Assembly: GCF_003002055.1 (NCBI RefSeq)
Contig: NZ_PVZF01000004.1
Span: 310,001 to 374,000, forward strand
Direction: 5' to 3'
Source of the DNA: Kineococcus rhizosphaerae
GTDB taxonomy: Bacteria; Actinomycetota; Actinomycetes; Actinomycetales; Kineococcaceae
Length of the DNA stretch: 64,000 bases
The position numbers and the translations under genes are program-made. This document shows positions 42,232 to 51,339 of this stretch, in pieces; within the stretch, counting starts at the first letter, position 1, and each line of letters opens with the position of its first letter. The notes under the pieces were generated by a model. That model was not told the origin of the DNA, searched no databases, and worked only from the letters and a program-made list of their open reading frames with translations.

Positions 42232-43242
42232 TCAGACGGCCGTCGGGGTGGGGAACAACCGCCGCAGCACGTCGGACAGCGTCACGACCCCCTCCACCCG
42301 CGGACCGTCGGTCACGAGGGCCAGGTGGTTGCTCGTCTCCCGCATCCGCGTCAGCGCCACGTGCAGCGTCGTGCCCGCCTCGAGCGTGAACACCGGCCGC
42401 ACGAACGGTCCGGCGGGGGCCTCGACGGGTTCGGTCAGCGTGTCGCGCACGTGCACGACACCGGTGATCCGCCCCGGGTCACCGACGAGGATCCGCAGGT
42501 GGCCGGTGCGGCGGGCCAGGTCCTGCACGTCCGCCACGGACGCGCCGGCCGGCACCGACGCCGGGACGTTGCCTGGGCGCAGGAGGTCGCGGACCGTCAT
42601 GCGCTGCAGGTCCAGGGCCCCCGACAGCTGCGCCGAGAACCCCGCGTCGAGCGCGCCGACGTTCGTGGAGTGCTCCACCAGGTGCCGCAGCGACTCGGGG
42701 CTGTGCCCGACGACGACCTCCTCGGTCGGTTCGGCCCCCACCGCGCGGACCAGGGAGTTCGCCGCGGAGTTCAGCAGCCGCAGCACGGGCCGGAACACCC
42801 ACGTGAAGGCCCGCATGGGCACCGAGAGCAGCAGCGCGGAACGTTCCGGGTGCGCGATGGCCCAGGACTTCGGCGCCATCTCCCCCACCACGAGGTGGAC
42901 GAACGTGACGACGAACAGGGCCAGCACGAAACCGGCGACGTCGGCCGCGGCCGCCGGCACGCCCAGCGCCTCCAGACCGGGGGTCAGCCAGTGGTGGACG
43001 GCCGGTTTCGAGATGGCGCCCAGCGCGAGGACGCACGCCGTGATCCCCAGCTGCGAGCCCGCGAGCAGGACGGTCAGCTCGTGCGAGCTGCGCAGGGCGG
43101 CGCGCCCGGCGTAGGTGCCCGCCGCCTCCTCCAGCCGGTGCCGCTTGGCGCCCAGCAGGGCGAACTCGACGGCCACGAAGAACGCGCTCAGCGTGACGAT
43201 CAGGGCGGTCACGGGGACCACCACGAACGGGTCGTCACTCAT
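42232..43242 (-). CDS. CNNM/HlyC-CorC family membrane protein with CBS pair
   Basis: A 336-residue protein. An N-terminal CNNM (DUF21) membrane domain (VVVPVTALIVTLSAFFVAVE, SQLGITACVLALGAISKPA, LVVGEMAPKSWAIAHPE) precedes CBS repeats (LRILVGDPGRITGVVHVRD, LALVTDGPRVEGVVTLSDVL). The C-terminal CorC_HlyC domain is absent here but present in the partner. Its start overlaps the partner's stop by eight bases. Family members move or sense Mg2+/Co2+. Confidence 0.93.
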   Translation of the reverse strand: MSDDPFVVVPVTALIVTLSAFFVAVEFALLGAKRHRLEEAAGTYAGRAALRSSHELTVLLAGSQLGITACVLALGAISKPAVHHWLTPGLEALGVPAAAADVAGFVLALFVVTFVHLVVGEMAPKSWAIAHPERSALLLSVPMRAFTWVFRPVLRLLNSAANSLVRAVGAEPTEEVVVGHSPESLRHLVEHSTNVGALDAGFSAQLSGALDLQRMTVRDLLRPGNVPASVPAGASVADVQDLARRTGHLRILVGDPGRITGVVHVRDTLTEPVEAPAGPFVRPVFTLEAGTTLHVALTRMRETSNHLALVTDGPRVEGVVTLSDVLRRLFPTPTAV

Positions 43243-44581
43243 CGCCCACCTCCGGTGCGCTCAGTTCCAGCCGCACCCGGGCGGGCACGTGCCGGTCGAC
43301 GGCCAGCACCCGCACGGTCAGGGTGCGGGCGGGTTCGTCGAACTCCGCCGGCAGGTCCAGGTGCAGTTCGGTGCCCGGGCCGGGCAGCCCGCCGTGGGCG
43401 GCGATGACCAGCCCGGCGACCGTCTCGTAGTCGCCGTGCGGCAGGTCCACCCCGAGGGCGCGCTCGACCTCGTCGACGTGCACCTCGCCCGACATCTCCC
43501 ACACGTCGTCGCCCTCCACGGGGATGTACGTGGGGTTCTCGTCGTCGTGCTCGTCGGTGATCTCCCCGACGAGTTCCTCGGCGAGGTCCTCCACGGTGAC
43601 GACGCCCGTGAAACCGCCGTGCTCGTCGACGACGCAGGCCAGCTGGTTCTTCGTCTCGGCCAGCTGCCGCAACAGGTCCGGCAGCGGCGTGTACGTCGAC
43701 ACGACCAGCGGCGGGCGCATCGTGCGGGTGACGTGCGCGGTGTCCGGTTCGGCGGTGGCCAGCAGGTCTGCGAGGTGCACCACGCCCAGGACGTCGCCCG
43801 AGCCCGTCGCGACCACCGGGTACCGGGAGTGGCCGACGGCCATGAGCGCGCGCACCAGACCGAGGTCGGCCGACTCCTCGACGGTGTCGACGCGCGAGCG
43901 CGGCACCATGGCGTGCTCGACGTCGCGCTGGGGGAAGTCGAGGATGCGGTCCAGCAGCACGGCCAGGTCCGGCGGCAGGTCCCCGCTCTCGCGGGACTCC
44001 TCGACGATCGCCTCGAGGTCCTTGGCCGTCGCGGCGTGCTCGACGTCGTGGACGGGTTCGATCCGCAGCGCGCGCAGCAGCGCGTTCGAGGCCTGGTCGA
44101 AGAACCAGATCAGCCAGCCGAACAGCCGCAGGTAGACCAGCGTCGAACGGCTCAGCCGGATCGCCAGCGGTTCGGGGGTCGCGATGGCCAGGTTCTTCGG
44201 GAACAGCTCGCCGAAGAGCATCTGGACGAACGTCGAGAGCACCAGCGCCACGACGGCGCCGATCCCGACGCTGACCGCGGTGGGGATCCCGACCCCGCCG
44301 AGCAGCGAGCCGAGGGACTCCCCGATGAGGGGTTCGGCGACGTACCCGACGAGCAGGCCGGTGACCGTGATGCCCAGCTGGGCGCCGGACAGCATGAACG
44401 AGGTCCGCCGGGTGACCGCGAGGGCGCGCTCGGCCCCGGTGTCACCGGCCGAGGCCCGGGCCCCCAGGCCCGAGCGGTCGACCGACATGTAGGCGAACTC
44501 CTGGGCCACGAAGTAGCCCGTGGCGACGGTGATGACGAACACCACGACGACGCCGAGGAGCAGGGCGAGCACGTCCGTCAC
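43235..44581 (-). CDS. CNNM/HlyC-CorC family membrane protein, full length
   Basis: A 448-residue protein with CNNM domain (ALLLGVVVVFVITVATGYFV, GAQLGITVTGLLVGYVAEPL, ELFPKNLAIATPEPLAIRLS), two CBS motifs (MAVGHSRYPVVATGSGDVLG, LACVVDEHGGFTGVVTVEDL) and the C-terminal CorC_HlyC transporter-associated domain (WEMSGEVHVDEVERALGVDL). First of two overlapping paralogues, suggesting a heteromeric Mg2+/Co2+ transport or sensing unit. Confidence 0.93.
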   Translation of the reverse strand: MTDVLALLLGVVVVFVITVATGYFVAQEFAYMSVDRSGLGARASAGDTGAERALAVTRRTSFMLSGAQLGITVTGLLVGYVAEPLIGESLGSLLGGVGIPTAVSVGIGAVVALVLSTFVQMLFGELFPKNLAIATPEPLAIRLSRSTLVYLRLFGWLIWFFDQASNALLRALRIEPVHDVEHAATAKDLEAIVEESRESGDLPPDLAVLLDRILDFPQRDVEHAMVPRSRVDTVEESADLGLVRALMAVGHSRYPVVATGSGDVLGVVHLADLLATAEPDTAHVTRTMRPPLVVSTYTPLPDLLRQLAETKNQLACVVDEHGGFTGVVTVEDLAEELVGEITDEHDDENPTYIPVEGDDVWEMSGEVHVDEVERALGVDLPHGDYETVAGLVIAAHGGLPGPGTELHLDLPAEFDEPARTLTVRVLAVDRHVPARVRLELSAPEVGDE

Positions 44582-44702
44582 GGGACCACCTCACCGTGGT
44601 CGGACGTGCGCGGGGCGGTACTTGAAGGGCGATCGTCGTCGCGCATCGGCGGCGGCGGTCCTCTCCGGGGTCGGGGACGGTTTCGGGGACGCTACGCGGT
44701 GG

Positions 44703-45461
44703 TCAACGGCCGGCCGGGGACTGCAGTTCCCCGCCGATCCGGCGGGGGACGGCGAACCGCGTCGTCACCCGCCGCGCGAACGCCACGTGGTCCGGCGGCC
44801 CCTGCACGTCGAACCCCGCCGCCGCGACGAGCCCGTCGTCGAGGTCGAGGACCTCGGCCCGGCGCAGCGGCCAGGGTTCGTGCTCGTTGGGGACCCAGCG
44901 CGTGCGGCCCAGGTGCGCGACGTGCAGCCCGAACCGGGCGGTGAGGAAGACCCCGAGGTCGTCCTCGAACGGTTCGCCCTCGCGGACGGCGACCCGGCTG
45001 CGGACCCCCGCCCGCGTCCGGCACGTCCACCCGAGCTCGCGCGCGCCGCCGCGGGTGCGCACGGCGCGGGTCATCGCCGACCAGCGGTACGGCAGCCCGA
45101 ACAGCGCCTGGGCGCCGAGGACGGCGAGCAGCCGGGACGTGTCGAGGCTGGCGAAGACCACGCCGTGCCGGCCCTCGTCGTCGACGGAGTACATCCGCAC
45201 GTTGGTCTCGAGGAAGGTCCCGACGTACGGGACGGCGGGCCCGCGGCGGCCGGGTCCGGCCCCGCGCAGCGTGAAGGGGATGAGGCCCACGTACGCCCGG
45301 CCCTCGAACAGGTCGGGGCGGGTCCCCGGCGGCAGGTGGGCAGCGACCTGGGCGGGGTCGGCCTCCCAGTGCAGGAACGCGAGGTCGTCCCAGTGCTGGT
45401 GCATCATCACCGGGCCGGTGAGGTCGGGAGCGGACCGCGGGTCCGCCGGTGGGGGGAGCAC
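44703..45461 (-). CDS. DUF2071 (YqjF-like) family protein
   Basis: A 252-residue protein. QHWDDLAFLHWEADPAQVAA, PPGTRPDLFEGRAYVGLIPF and LETNVRMYSVDDEGRHGVVF are the hallmarks of DUF2071/acetoacetate-decarboxylase-like proteins. Function unknown. GTG 45461 is the only good start. It is separated from tRNA-Pro by a terminator at 45521-45555. Confidence 0.9.
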   Translation of the reverse strand: MLPPPADPRSAPDLTGPVMMHQHWDDLAFLHWEADPAQVAAHLPPGTRPDLFEGRAYVGLIPFTLRGAGPGRRGPAVPYVGTFLETNVRMYSVDDEGRHGVVFASLDTSRLLAVLGAQALFGLPYRWSAMTRAVRTRGGARELGWTCRTRAGVRSRVAVREGEPFEDDLGVFLTARFGLHVAHLGRTRWVPNEHEPWPLRRAEVLDLDDGLVAAAGFDVQGPPDHVAFARRVTTRFAVPRRIGGELQSPAGR

Positions 45462-45520
45462 GCCCCGATCCTGGCGGTGCGCGGCGGGGGCCGCGCGCCG
45501 GGCGGGGGCGACCGGGAACG

Positions 45521-45555
45521 ACGAAGGGCCCGGTCCAGTGGACCGGGCCCTTCGT
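45521..45555. terminator. Terminator of tRNA-Pro
   Basis: A perfect palindrome with 17-bp arms (45521-45537 and 45539-45555) five bases after the tRNA 3' end on the minus strand. Confidence 0.88.
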
Positions 45556-45560
45556 GCGAG

Positions 45561-45634
45561 TCGGGGTGACAGGATTTGAACCTGCGGCCTCCTCGTCCCG
45601 AACGAGGCGCGCTACCAAGCTGCGCCACACCCCG
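45561..45634 (-). tRNA. tRNA-Pro (anticodon CGG)
   Basis: A 74-nt cloverleaf on the minus strand. Acceptor CGGGGTG (45634-45628) pairs CACCCCG (45568-45562), discriminator A, anticodon loop TTCGGGA reads CGG. AGAGTA (45666-45671, i.e. TACTCT on the minus strand) is a possible -10 box. Confidence 0.96.
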
Positions 45635-45719
45635 ATACTGCTCAGCCGCGCGAACGGCCTCGCCAAGAGTAGCCCACGCCGGGCCGTGCTCCGAACCACG
45701 TTCTCACCGGGGACCCCGT

Positions 45720-46649
45720 TCAGCGCACCGGTACGAGTTCCAGCAGCGTCGCCTCCGGCCGGCAGGCGAACCGCAGCGGCGCGTACGGCGAGGTCCCCAG
45801 CCCCGCCGAGACGTGCAACCAGGCGTCCCGACTCCCCCGGTGGCCGGCGGCCGACCACCGCGAGAGCCCGGACGCCTGGGCGCGCGGCAGGTCGCAGTTG
45901 GTCACGAGCGCGCCGACGCCCGGCACGCACAGCTGACCGCCGTGGGTGTGCCCGGCCAGGAGCAGCCCCGCGCCGTCGGCCGTCATGGCGTCCAGCGTCC
46001 GGCGGTAGGGGGCGTGGGTGACGCCCACGGTGAGGTCGGCGTCGGGCGCGGCCGGCCCGGCGACGTCGGGGTAGCGGTCGTAGCGCAGGTGGGGGTCGTC
46101 GACGCCCACCAGCTCCAGGTCGAGGCCACCCACCCGCAGCCGGGTCCGGACGTTGTCGAGGTCGACCCAGCCGGCGTCGGTGAACCCGCGGACGAGGTCC
46201 TCGGTGGGCAGCCGGACGGCCTTCTCCCCGGCCTTGACCTGCGACGGCCCCTGCAGGTACTTCGACCAGTTGCGCGGCTTCGGCGCCCAGTAGTCGTTGG
46301 AGCCCAGGACGAAGACCCCGGGGCGCTCCAGCAGCCCCGCGTAGGTCTCCAGGACGGCGGGCACGGCGTCCTGCGCGGCGAGGTTGTCCCCCGTGGTGAC
46401 GACCAGGTCCGGTTCGAGGTCGGCCAGCGCCGAGACCCACGCGCGCTTGCGGTGCTGGCGGGGGACGAGGTGCAGGTCGGACAGGTGCAGGACCCGCAGG
46501 ACCGGGGAGCCGACCGGCAGCACCGGGACGACCGCGTGCCGCAGGGTGAAGGCCCGCACCTCGTACCCGGCGGCGTAGCCGACACCGGCGGCCCCGGCCA
46601 GGGCGGTGAGGCCGACGGTGGCGGCGGTGGCCTTCAGGACGCTGGGCAT
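45720..46649 (-). CDS. Metallophosphoesterase
   Basis: A 309-residue protein with an N-terminal hydrophobic segment (ATVGLTALAGAAGVGYAAGY). Metal ligands are visible in VLHLSDLHLVP, VVTTGDNLA, LGSNDYW (Asn in the GNxx position), TVGVTHAP and LLAGHTHGGQ, the calcineurin-like pattern of YkuE/LpxH-type enzymes. The cell-surface anchoring is inferred. The frame extends upstream, but ATG 46649 precedes the membrane segment neatly and leaves a 55-bp divergent gap to the YqeY gene. Confidence 0.93.
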   Translation of the reverse strand: MPSVLKATAATVGLTALAGAAGVGYAAGYEVRAFTLRHAVVPVLPVGSPVLRVLHLSDLHLVPRQHRKRAWVSALADLEPDLVVTTGDNLAAQDAVPAVLETYAGLLERPGVFVLGSNDYWAPKPRNWSKYLQGPSQVKAGEKAVRLPTEDLVRGFTDAGWVDLDNVRTRLRVGGLDLELVGVDDPHLRYDRYPDVAGPAAPDADLTVGVTHAPYRRTLDAMTADGAGLLLAGHTHGGQLCVPGVGALVTNCDLPRAQASGLSRWSAAGHRGSRDAWLHVSAGLGTSPYAPLRFACRPEATLLELVPVR

Positions 46650-46704
46650 CCGGCCATCCTCGCGCACCCCGGGACCCGCTCGACGGGGGTGGGAGGATCG
46701 CCGC

Positions 46705-47172
46705 ATGAGCGACACCCTCAAGGACACCCTGCAGACCGACCTGACGACCGCGATGAAGGCCCGCGACGAGCTGCGGTCGGCGACCCTGCGCATGGTCCTG
46801 ACGGCGGTCCGCTCCGAGGAGGTCGCCGGCAAGGCCGCGCGCGTGCTGTCCGACGAGGAGGTCGTCACCGTCCTGCAGCGGGAGGCGAAGAAGCGCCGCG
46901 AGGCCGCCGAGGCCTACGACGGCGCCGGCCGCACCGAGCAGGCCGCCCGCGAGCGCGACGAGCTGGGCGTCGTCGAGACGTACCTGCCGACGCCGCTGAC
47001 CGACGACGAGCTCGCCGAGCTGGTCGACGAAGCCGTCCTCGTCGCCACGGGCGAGGGGCTGACGGGCATGGGCGCCATGGGCGCGGTCATGTCGCAGCTG
47101 AAGGAGAAGGTCGCCGGCCGCGCCGACGGCAAGCGGCTGTCGGGGGCGGTGCGGGCGCGCCTGCAGGCCTGA
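46705..47172 (+). CDS. GatB/YqeY domain protein
   Basis: A 155-residue protein: LQTDLTTAMKARDELRSATL, then LQREAKKRREAAEAYDGAGR and ELGVVETYLPTPLTDDEL, the YqeY family related to the tail of GatB. It may bind tRNA but has no confirmed role. ATG 46705 has a GGGAGGA site. Confidence 0.93.
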   Translation: MSDTLKDTLQTDLTTAMKARDELRSATLRMVLTAVRSEEVAGKAARVLSDEEVVTVLQREAKKRREAAEAYDGAGRTEQAARERDELGVVETYLPTPLTDDELAELVDEAVLVATGEGLTGMGAMGAVMSQLKEKVAGRADGKRLSGAVRARLQA

Positions 47173-47183
47173 GCCCGCCCCGC

Positions 47184-47867
47184 TCAGCCGGCGGCGGTGG
47201 TGGCCGCGACGGTGCCGGCCGTGACGGCGGCCGTGACGGCGGCCTGGGCCGACCGCACGGCGGCGGCCACCGCCGGGCCGGCCCACTCCCCCTCGGTCAG
47301 CAGGGCGCTCAGCTTCGCGACCCGGGCCGCGAGCTGCTTGCGCGGCAGCGCGAGCCCGGGCACGACCTTCGGGACCGCCCCCACCGAGTGCACGAGCGTG
47401 ACGAGCGCGAGCACCCGCGGCGGGACCTCACGGGTCCCCGACACCGCGTCCGAGAGGGCCGCGACGAGGGGGTCGCGCACCGGCGCCGCGGGGTGGTCCC
47501 GGGCGAGGCGCAGGACGCCGCCGGGGGTGTGCCGGAGCGCCCCCCGCCCGGCCAGCCGGTCGCGCACCTGCCGGCCCACCCGCTGGTCCACGACGCGGGT
47601 GACGGCCGACGCCGCCGCCCAGCGCCGGGTCCCGAGGCGCTGCAGGGCGTGGTCGAGGACGTCGTCCCCGGTCGGCGAGGCGTCCGTCACCTCGACCTTG
47701 TCCTGACCCCAGCGCGTGGGTTCGGCCACGAGCCGACCCCGCAGCGCCAGGTCGAGCAGGACGCTGCCGCCCACGACCGCCCGCAGGCGGGTGGCGTCCG
47801 TCAGGGGCCGCCCGGACTCCGGGTCCAGGAGCAGCACCACGACGTCGTCGACCAGGGCGGTGTCCAC
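47184..47867 (-). CDS. GPP34 (Golgi phosphoprotein 3-like) family protein
   Basis: A 227-residue protein from GTG 47867. VVLLLDPESGRPL, GGSVLLDLALRGRLVAEP and HALQRLGTRRWAAASAVTRV fit the GPP34 fold; eukaryotic members bind phosphatidylinositol-4-phosphate. Many actinobacteria have stand-alone copies of unknown role. It ends 12 bp from the opposing YqeY gene. Confidence 0.88.
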   Translation of the reverse strand: MDTALVDDVVVLLLDPESGRPLTDATRLRAVVGGSVLLDLALRGRLVAEPTRWGQDKVEVTDASPTGDDVLDHALQRLGTRRWAAASAVTRVVDQRVGRQVRDRLAGRGALRHTPGGVLRLARDHPAAPVRDPLVAALSDAVSGTREVPPRVLALVTLVHSVGAVPKVVPGLALPRKQLAARVAKLSALLTEGEWAGPAVAAAVRSAQAAVTAAVTAGTVAATTAAG

Positions 47868-47942
47868 GGCAGGCTCCTCGGGTCGGCACCGGGTGTGGGC
47901 AACGACCCTACCGAGACCCTCCCGGCCCCGCCCGGTCCCCGC

Positions 47943-50411
47943 TCAGGTCCCCGACGCTCCGGGGGTCTGCTGCGTCGGCTGCTGCGGCTGGTCCTGCTGC
48001 GGCGGCTGCTGGGGGTCCGGAGCCTGGCTCGGCTGCGTCGGGTCCGGCGTCGGCGTCTTGACCGGCGGCGGCCCCGAGCTCGTCGAGATCGTGATGGTGG
48101 CGCCGGCGGCGGCCGAGCGGGCGCTCTGGCTGGCGACCAGCCCCTTGGGCACGGACGAGGACTGCACCGAGCCACCGACCTTGACGGAGAACCCGGCCGC
48201 CTGCAGCGTCGCCTTGGCCGAGGAGACGCTGCGCCCGACGACGCTCGGCACCCTGATCCGGCCGTCGGCCGTCGTCGTCTTCAGACCGGTGTTGGTGCCG
48301 TCGGTGAAGGTGGCCTTCGGCAGGTTCAGCGCGTCCGAGGCCGGTCCGATGGTGTTCGCCCAGATCGGGCCGGGGATCGTCGCGCCGAACACCCGGCCGA
48401 CGCGGCGGCCGTTGATCTTCTCCCCGTTCAGGGTGCGGTAGCCGGTGTGGTGACCGACCCACACCGCCGAGGCGAGCTGCGGGGTGTAGGCCGCGAACCA
48501 CACGTTCTGGCTGCCGTTCGTCGTCCCCGTCTTGCTGGCGACCTGCCGGCCCTTCAGCTGGGCCTTGCCGACGCCGGCCGCGGTCCCGCTCGTCCACCCG
48601 CCGCGCAGCGCCTCGGTGACGTTGCGCGCGACGTTGACGTCGAGGACCTGCTTGCAGTCGGCCGACGGGATCTGCAGCGGCTTGCCGTCGGTGTCGACCA
48701 CCGACGTGATGGCGGTCGGCTTGCAGAAGTTGCCCTCGGCGGCGAAGGCCGCGTAGGCCCCCGCCACGGACAGCGGGGTCACCAGGTTCGTCCCCAGGGT
48801 CATCGACGGCAGCCGGTCGAGGTCGTACGTCTTGGGGTTGGAGGCGATGGTGTCCAGCGGGGTCGGGGACCCCTTGTAGACGCCCAGCGACTGCGCGGTG
48901 GCCGCGATGTCGCACAGGTCCAGCTGCTTCTCCATCGACATGTAGGCGGTGTTGACGGAGTTGCGCGTCGCGTCGCGCACCGACATGGCGCCACCGGCGC
49001 TGCCGACCTCGGCGTTGAAGTAGGGGTAGCGCCCGCCCTGCAGCTTCTTGCCGCACGCCGTGAACGCGCTGAACGGGTCGTTGCCGCTGCTGGGCGCGGC
49101 GACGGTGGAGTCCAGCGACTTCCCGGCCTTCAGCCAGGTGGCCAGCGTGAAGGCCTTGAACGTCGACCCCTGCTGGAACCCGATCGTCCCGCCCATCGCC
49201 TGGTTGACGTTGTAGTTCAGCGTCGTGACGCCGGGCTGGTCCTCGTCCGGGGAGTACGTCGTGTCCTGCGCCATGGCCAGGATGTTCCCCGTGCCCGGCT
49301 GCACGACGGACTCCGCCGCGCGCGCCGCCTGCCCGGGGTTGACGCCCTTGTTCACGGCGTCCTGGGCGATGTTCTGGACGGTCGGGTCCAGCGTCGTCCT
49401 GATCGTCAGGCCACCGCGGCGCAGCAGGTTGCGCCGGTCCTCGGCCGTGGCCCCGAACGCGGGGTCGGACTCGATGACGTGCACGACGTAGTCGCAGAAG
49501 TACGCCGCCGTGCCCGCGGTCAGGCAGCCCTGCCGGCTCGGGTTCTGCTGCAGCTGCAGCGGTGTGGCGACGGCCTCGTCGTGCGTCTTCTGGTCGATCT
49601 TGCCCAGTTCCAGCATGCGGCCCAGGACGACGTTGCGCCGCTTGACCGCCGCGTCGGGGTACTTCAGCGGGTTGTACGCCGCGGGGTTCTGCACCATCCC
49701 GGCCAGCAGCGCCGCCTCGGGCAGCGTCAGGTTCGCGGCGGGCTTGGAGAAGTAGAACTGCGCTGCGGCCTCGATGCCGTAGACGTTGTTCTGGTAGTAG
49801 GAGACGTTCAGGTACCCGGCGAGGATGTCGTTCTTCGACATCTCCTTCTCGACGCCGATGGCGAGCTTCATCTCGCGCAGCTTGCGCGCGTACCCCTCGA
49901 CTCCGCTGGCCTCGACGGCGCTCGCGGCGGCCTGGGAGTCGCCCTCCTGGACGGCCTGCTGGACGAGGACGTTCTTCACGAACTGCTGCGTGATCGTCGA
50001 CGCGCCCTGGGTGCTGCCGCCCCCCGCGTTGGACACCAGGGCCCGGACGATGCCCTTCACGTCGACCGCGCCGTGCTGGTAGAAGCGGTCGTCCTCGATC
50101 GAGACGATGGCGTCGCGCATGACGGGGGCGATCTGGTCGTAGGCGATGACCGTCCGGTTCTCGTCGTAGACCTTCGCCATGGGGGTCCCGTCGGCCCACT
50201 CGATGGTCGAGGCCTCCGACAGCGTCTTGTCGCCCAGGTCGGCCGGCAGCTCGTTGAAGACGTTGACCCCGTCGCTCGTCAGGCTGCCGGTGGCCGCGAC
50301 GGCCGGGACGACGAGCCCCGCGCTGAGCACGCCACCGGCGGCGCTGACCGCGGCGAACGCCGCGAGCAGTCGGAAGACCGGGCGCCGGGCGTGCGGGGAG
50401 CGAGGTGCCAT
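47943..50411 (-). CDS. Class A penicillin-binding protein with PASTA domain, PonA2-like
   Basis: An 822-residue bifunctional peptidoglycan synthase. A signal-anchor (LLAAFAAVSAAGGVLSAGLV) is followed by a GT51 glycosyltransferase (SIEDDRFYQHGAVDVKGIVR, GASTITQQFVKNVL) and a transpeptidase with QGSTFKAF (Ser), SVN and SKTGTTNG. One PASTA repeat (RVPSVVGRSVSSAKATLQAA) precedes a Pro/Gln-rich tail. Divergent from whiB, as ponA2 is from whiB4 in Mycobacterium tuberculosis. It acts outside the membrane in wall synthesis. Confidence 0.95.
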   Translation of the reverse strand: MAPRSPHARRPVFRLLAAFAAVSAAGGVLSAGLVVPAVAATGSLTSDGVNVFNELPADLGDKTLSEASTIEWADGTPMAKVYDENRTVIAYDQIAPVMRDAIVSIEDDRFYQHGAVDVKGIVRALVSNAGGGSTQGASTITQQFVKNVLVQQAVQEGDSQAAASAVEASGVEGYARKLREMKLAIGVEKEMSKNDILAGYLNVSYYQNNVYGIEAAAQFYFSKPAANLTLPEAALLAGMVQNPAAYNPLKYPDAAVKRRNVVLGRMLELGKIDQKTHDEAVATPLQLQQNPSRQGCLTAGTAAYFCDYVVHVIESDPAFGATAEDRRNLLRRGGLTIRTTLDPTVQNIAQDAVNKGVNPGQAARAAESVVQPGTGNILAMAQDTTYSPDEDQPGVTTLNYNVNQAMGGTIGFQQGSTFKAFTLATWLKAGKSLDSTVAAPSSGNDPFSAFTACGKKLQGGRYPYFNAEVGSAGGAMSVRDATRNSVNTAYMSMEKQLDLCDIAATAQSLGVYKGSPTPLDTIASNPKTYDLDRLPSMTLGTNLVTPLSVAGAYAAFAAEGNFCKPTAITSVVDTDGKPLQIPSADCKQVLDVNVARNVTEALRGGWTSGTAAGVGKAQLKGRQVASKTGTTNGSQNVWFAAYTPQLASAVWVGHHTGYRTLNGEKINGRRVGRVFGATIPGPIWANTIGPASDALNLPKATFTDGTNTGLKTTTADGRIRVPSVVGRSVSSAKATLQAAGFSVKVGGSVQSSSVPKGLVASQSARSAAAGATITISTSSGPPPVKTPTPDPTQPSQAPDPQQPPQQDQPQQPTQQTPGASGT

Positions 50412-50716
50412 GCGGCCAGGGTAAGCCGCGCGGCGCCGAGCTCGGGCAGCTCCACACGCCCTCCGCGGTCTGCACGCAGGATCGTGACCGGGCCGAAACG
50501 CACCGTGGTGCCCCTGGCGGACGGGTCGGCGCTAGCCCGAAGTGACTACCCAGGTTCGTCACAAGGTGCTCTGGGGCAGGCCCTGCGCCGACCATACGCT
50601 GCCGAAGTGCCCGCTCGTGGGCACTCGGAGCAATTCACAGGGACTGCTCGAACCGGGGGGAACCGGTGCCCGCCAGGGCACCCGGCCGGGGAGGGCTCTG
50701 ACGGGAGGGGCCGTCG
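50412..50716. promoter_or_regulatory. Divergent region between PBP and whiB genes
   Basis: About 305 bp without a gene. It holds GTGAC (50542-50546) and GTCAC (50558-50562), an inverted pair with an 11-bp gap, plus short hairpins TGCCCGCTCGTGGGCA and GGTGCCCGCCAGGGCACC nearer to whiB. These could be regulator sites or leader structures; no clear -35/-10 pair was found. Confidence 0.4.
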
Positions 50717-51082
50717 ATGGCGTGGACGTTGGAGTGGGCGAGCCGGGGGGCCTGCAAGGCCAGCACGGCGGACGACCTGTTCGTGCAGGGGTCGGCGCAG
50801 AACCGGGCCAAGCAGATCTGCGGGGGGTGCCCCGTGCGCACGGAGTGCCTGGCCGACGCGCTGGACAGCCGGATCGAGTTCGGCGTCTGGGGCGGGATGA
50901 CCGAGCGGGAGCGCCGCGCGCTGCTCAAGCGCCGCCCGAACGTGCAGTCCTGGCGCCGGCTGCTGGAGACCGCGCGCGACGCGGCCCTCGGCGCGGCGGC
51001 CGGTGAGGTCACGGGGTCGGGGACGACGGTCCCGCTGGAGGTCGACGCGGACGTCCACGCGGACGTGCACGCCGCCGTCTGA
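50717..51082 (+). CDS. WhiB family iron-sulfur regulator, WhiB4-like
   Basis: A 121-residue protein with the four cluster cysteines Cys13, Cys35, Cys38 and Cys44 (CX21CX2CX5C, GAC...ICGGCPVRTEC) and the GVWGG turn, then a basic segment ERERRALLKRRPN. These 4Fe-4S proteins sense oxygen, NO or redox state and act on sigma factor-driven transcription. Placement divergent from a PonA2-like gene and upstream of ridA/crp/nth matches whiB4 in mycobacteria. The C-terminal acidic tail is unusual. Confidence 0.93.
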   Translation: MAWTLEWASRGACKASTADDLFVQGSAQNRAKQICGGCPVRTECLADALDSRIEFGVWGGMTERERRALLKRRPNVQSWRRLLETARDAALGAAAGEVTGSGTTVPLEVDADVHADVHAAV

Positions 51083-51092
51083 GCACGCGCAG

Positions 51093-51149
51093 CAGCGGGA
51101 GCGGGCGTCCGCGACCGGACCGGTCGCGGACCTGAGCCCGCTCCCGCTG
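51093..51149 (+). terminator. Nested long hairpin after whiB
   Basis: Outer arms of 14 bp (51093-51106 with 51136-51149) enclose an inner perfect 11-bp stem (51107-51117 with 51121-51131) with a 3-nt loop, giving a 25-bp stem with a 4-nt bulge. It starts 10 nt after the whiB stop. An unusually large terminator or RNA structure. Confidence 0.8.
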
Positions 51150-51183
51150 CGGAGCGGTGAGCACCACGGTCGATACTTCCCCC

Positions 51184-51339
51184 ATGACCACCTGGGAGTA
51201 CGCCACCGTCCCCCTGATCGTCCACGCGACGAAGCAGATCCTGGACCAGTGGGGCAGCGACGGCTGGGAGCTGGTGCAAGTCGTCACCGGTCCCGACGGC
51301 AACGGCCTCGTCGCCTACCTGAAGCGGCCCAAGCAGTGA
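51184..51339 (+). CDS. DUF4177 small protein
   Basis: A 51-residue protein (TTWEYATVPLIVHATKQILD, WGSDGWELVQVVTG). The W-GSDGWELV pattern is the DUF4177 signature. The same small gene precedes ridA in mycobacteria. Function unknown. Its stop overlaps the next start by four bases. Confidence 0.85.
   Translation: MTTWEYATVPLIVHATKQILDQWGSDGWELVQVVTGPDGNGLVAYLKRPKQ

Noticed and set aside
50542-50562. GTGAC-N11-GTCAC as a Crp binding site
   Set aside because: Crp sites have a 6-bp gap between GTGA and TCAC; here it is 13 bp. Kept only as an unspecific inverted repeat.
45576-50900. Long plus-strand open frame of about 1770 codons
   Set aside because: Antisense to the metallophosphoesterase, GPP34 and PBP genes; low-complexity product without domains.
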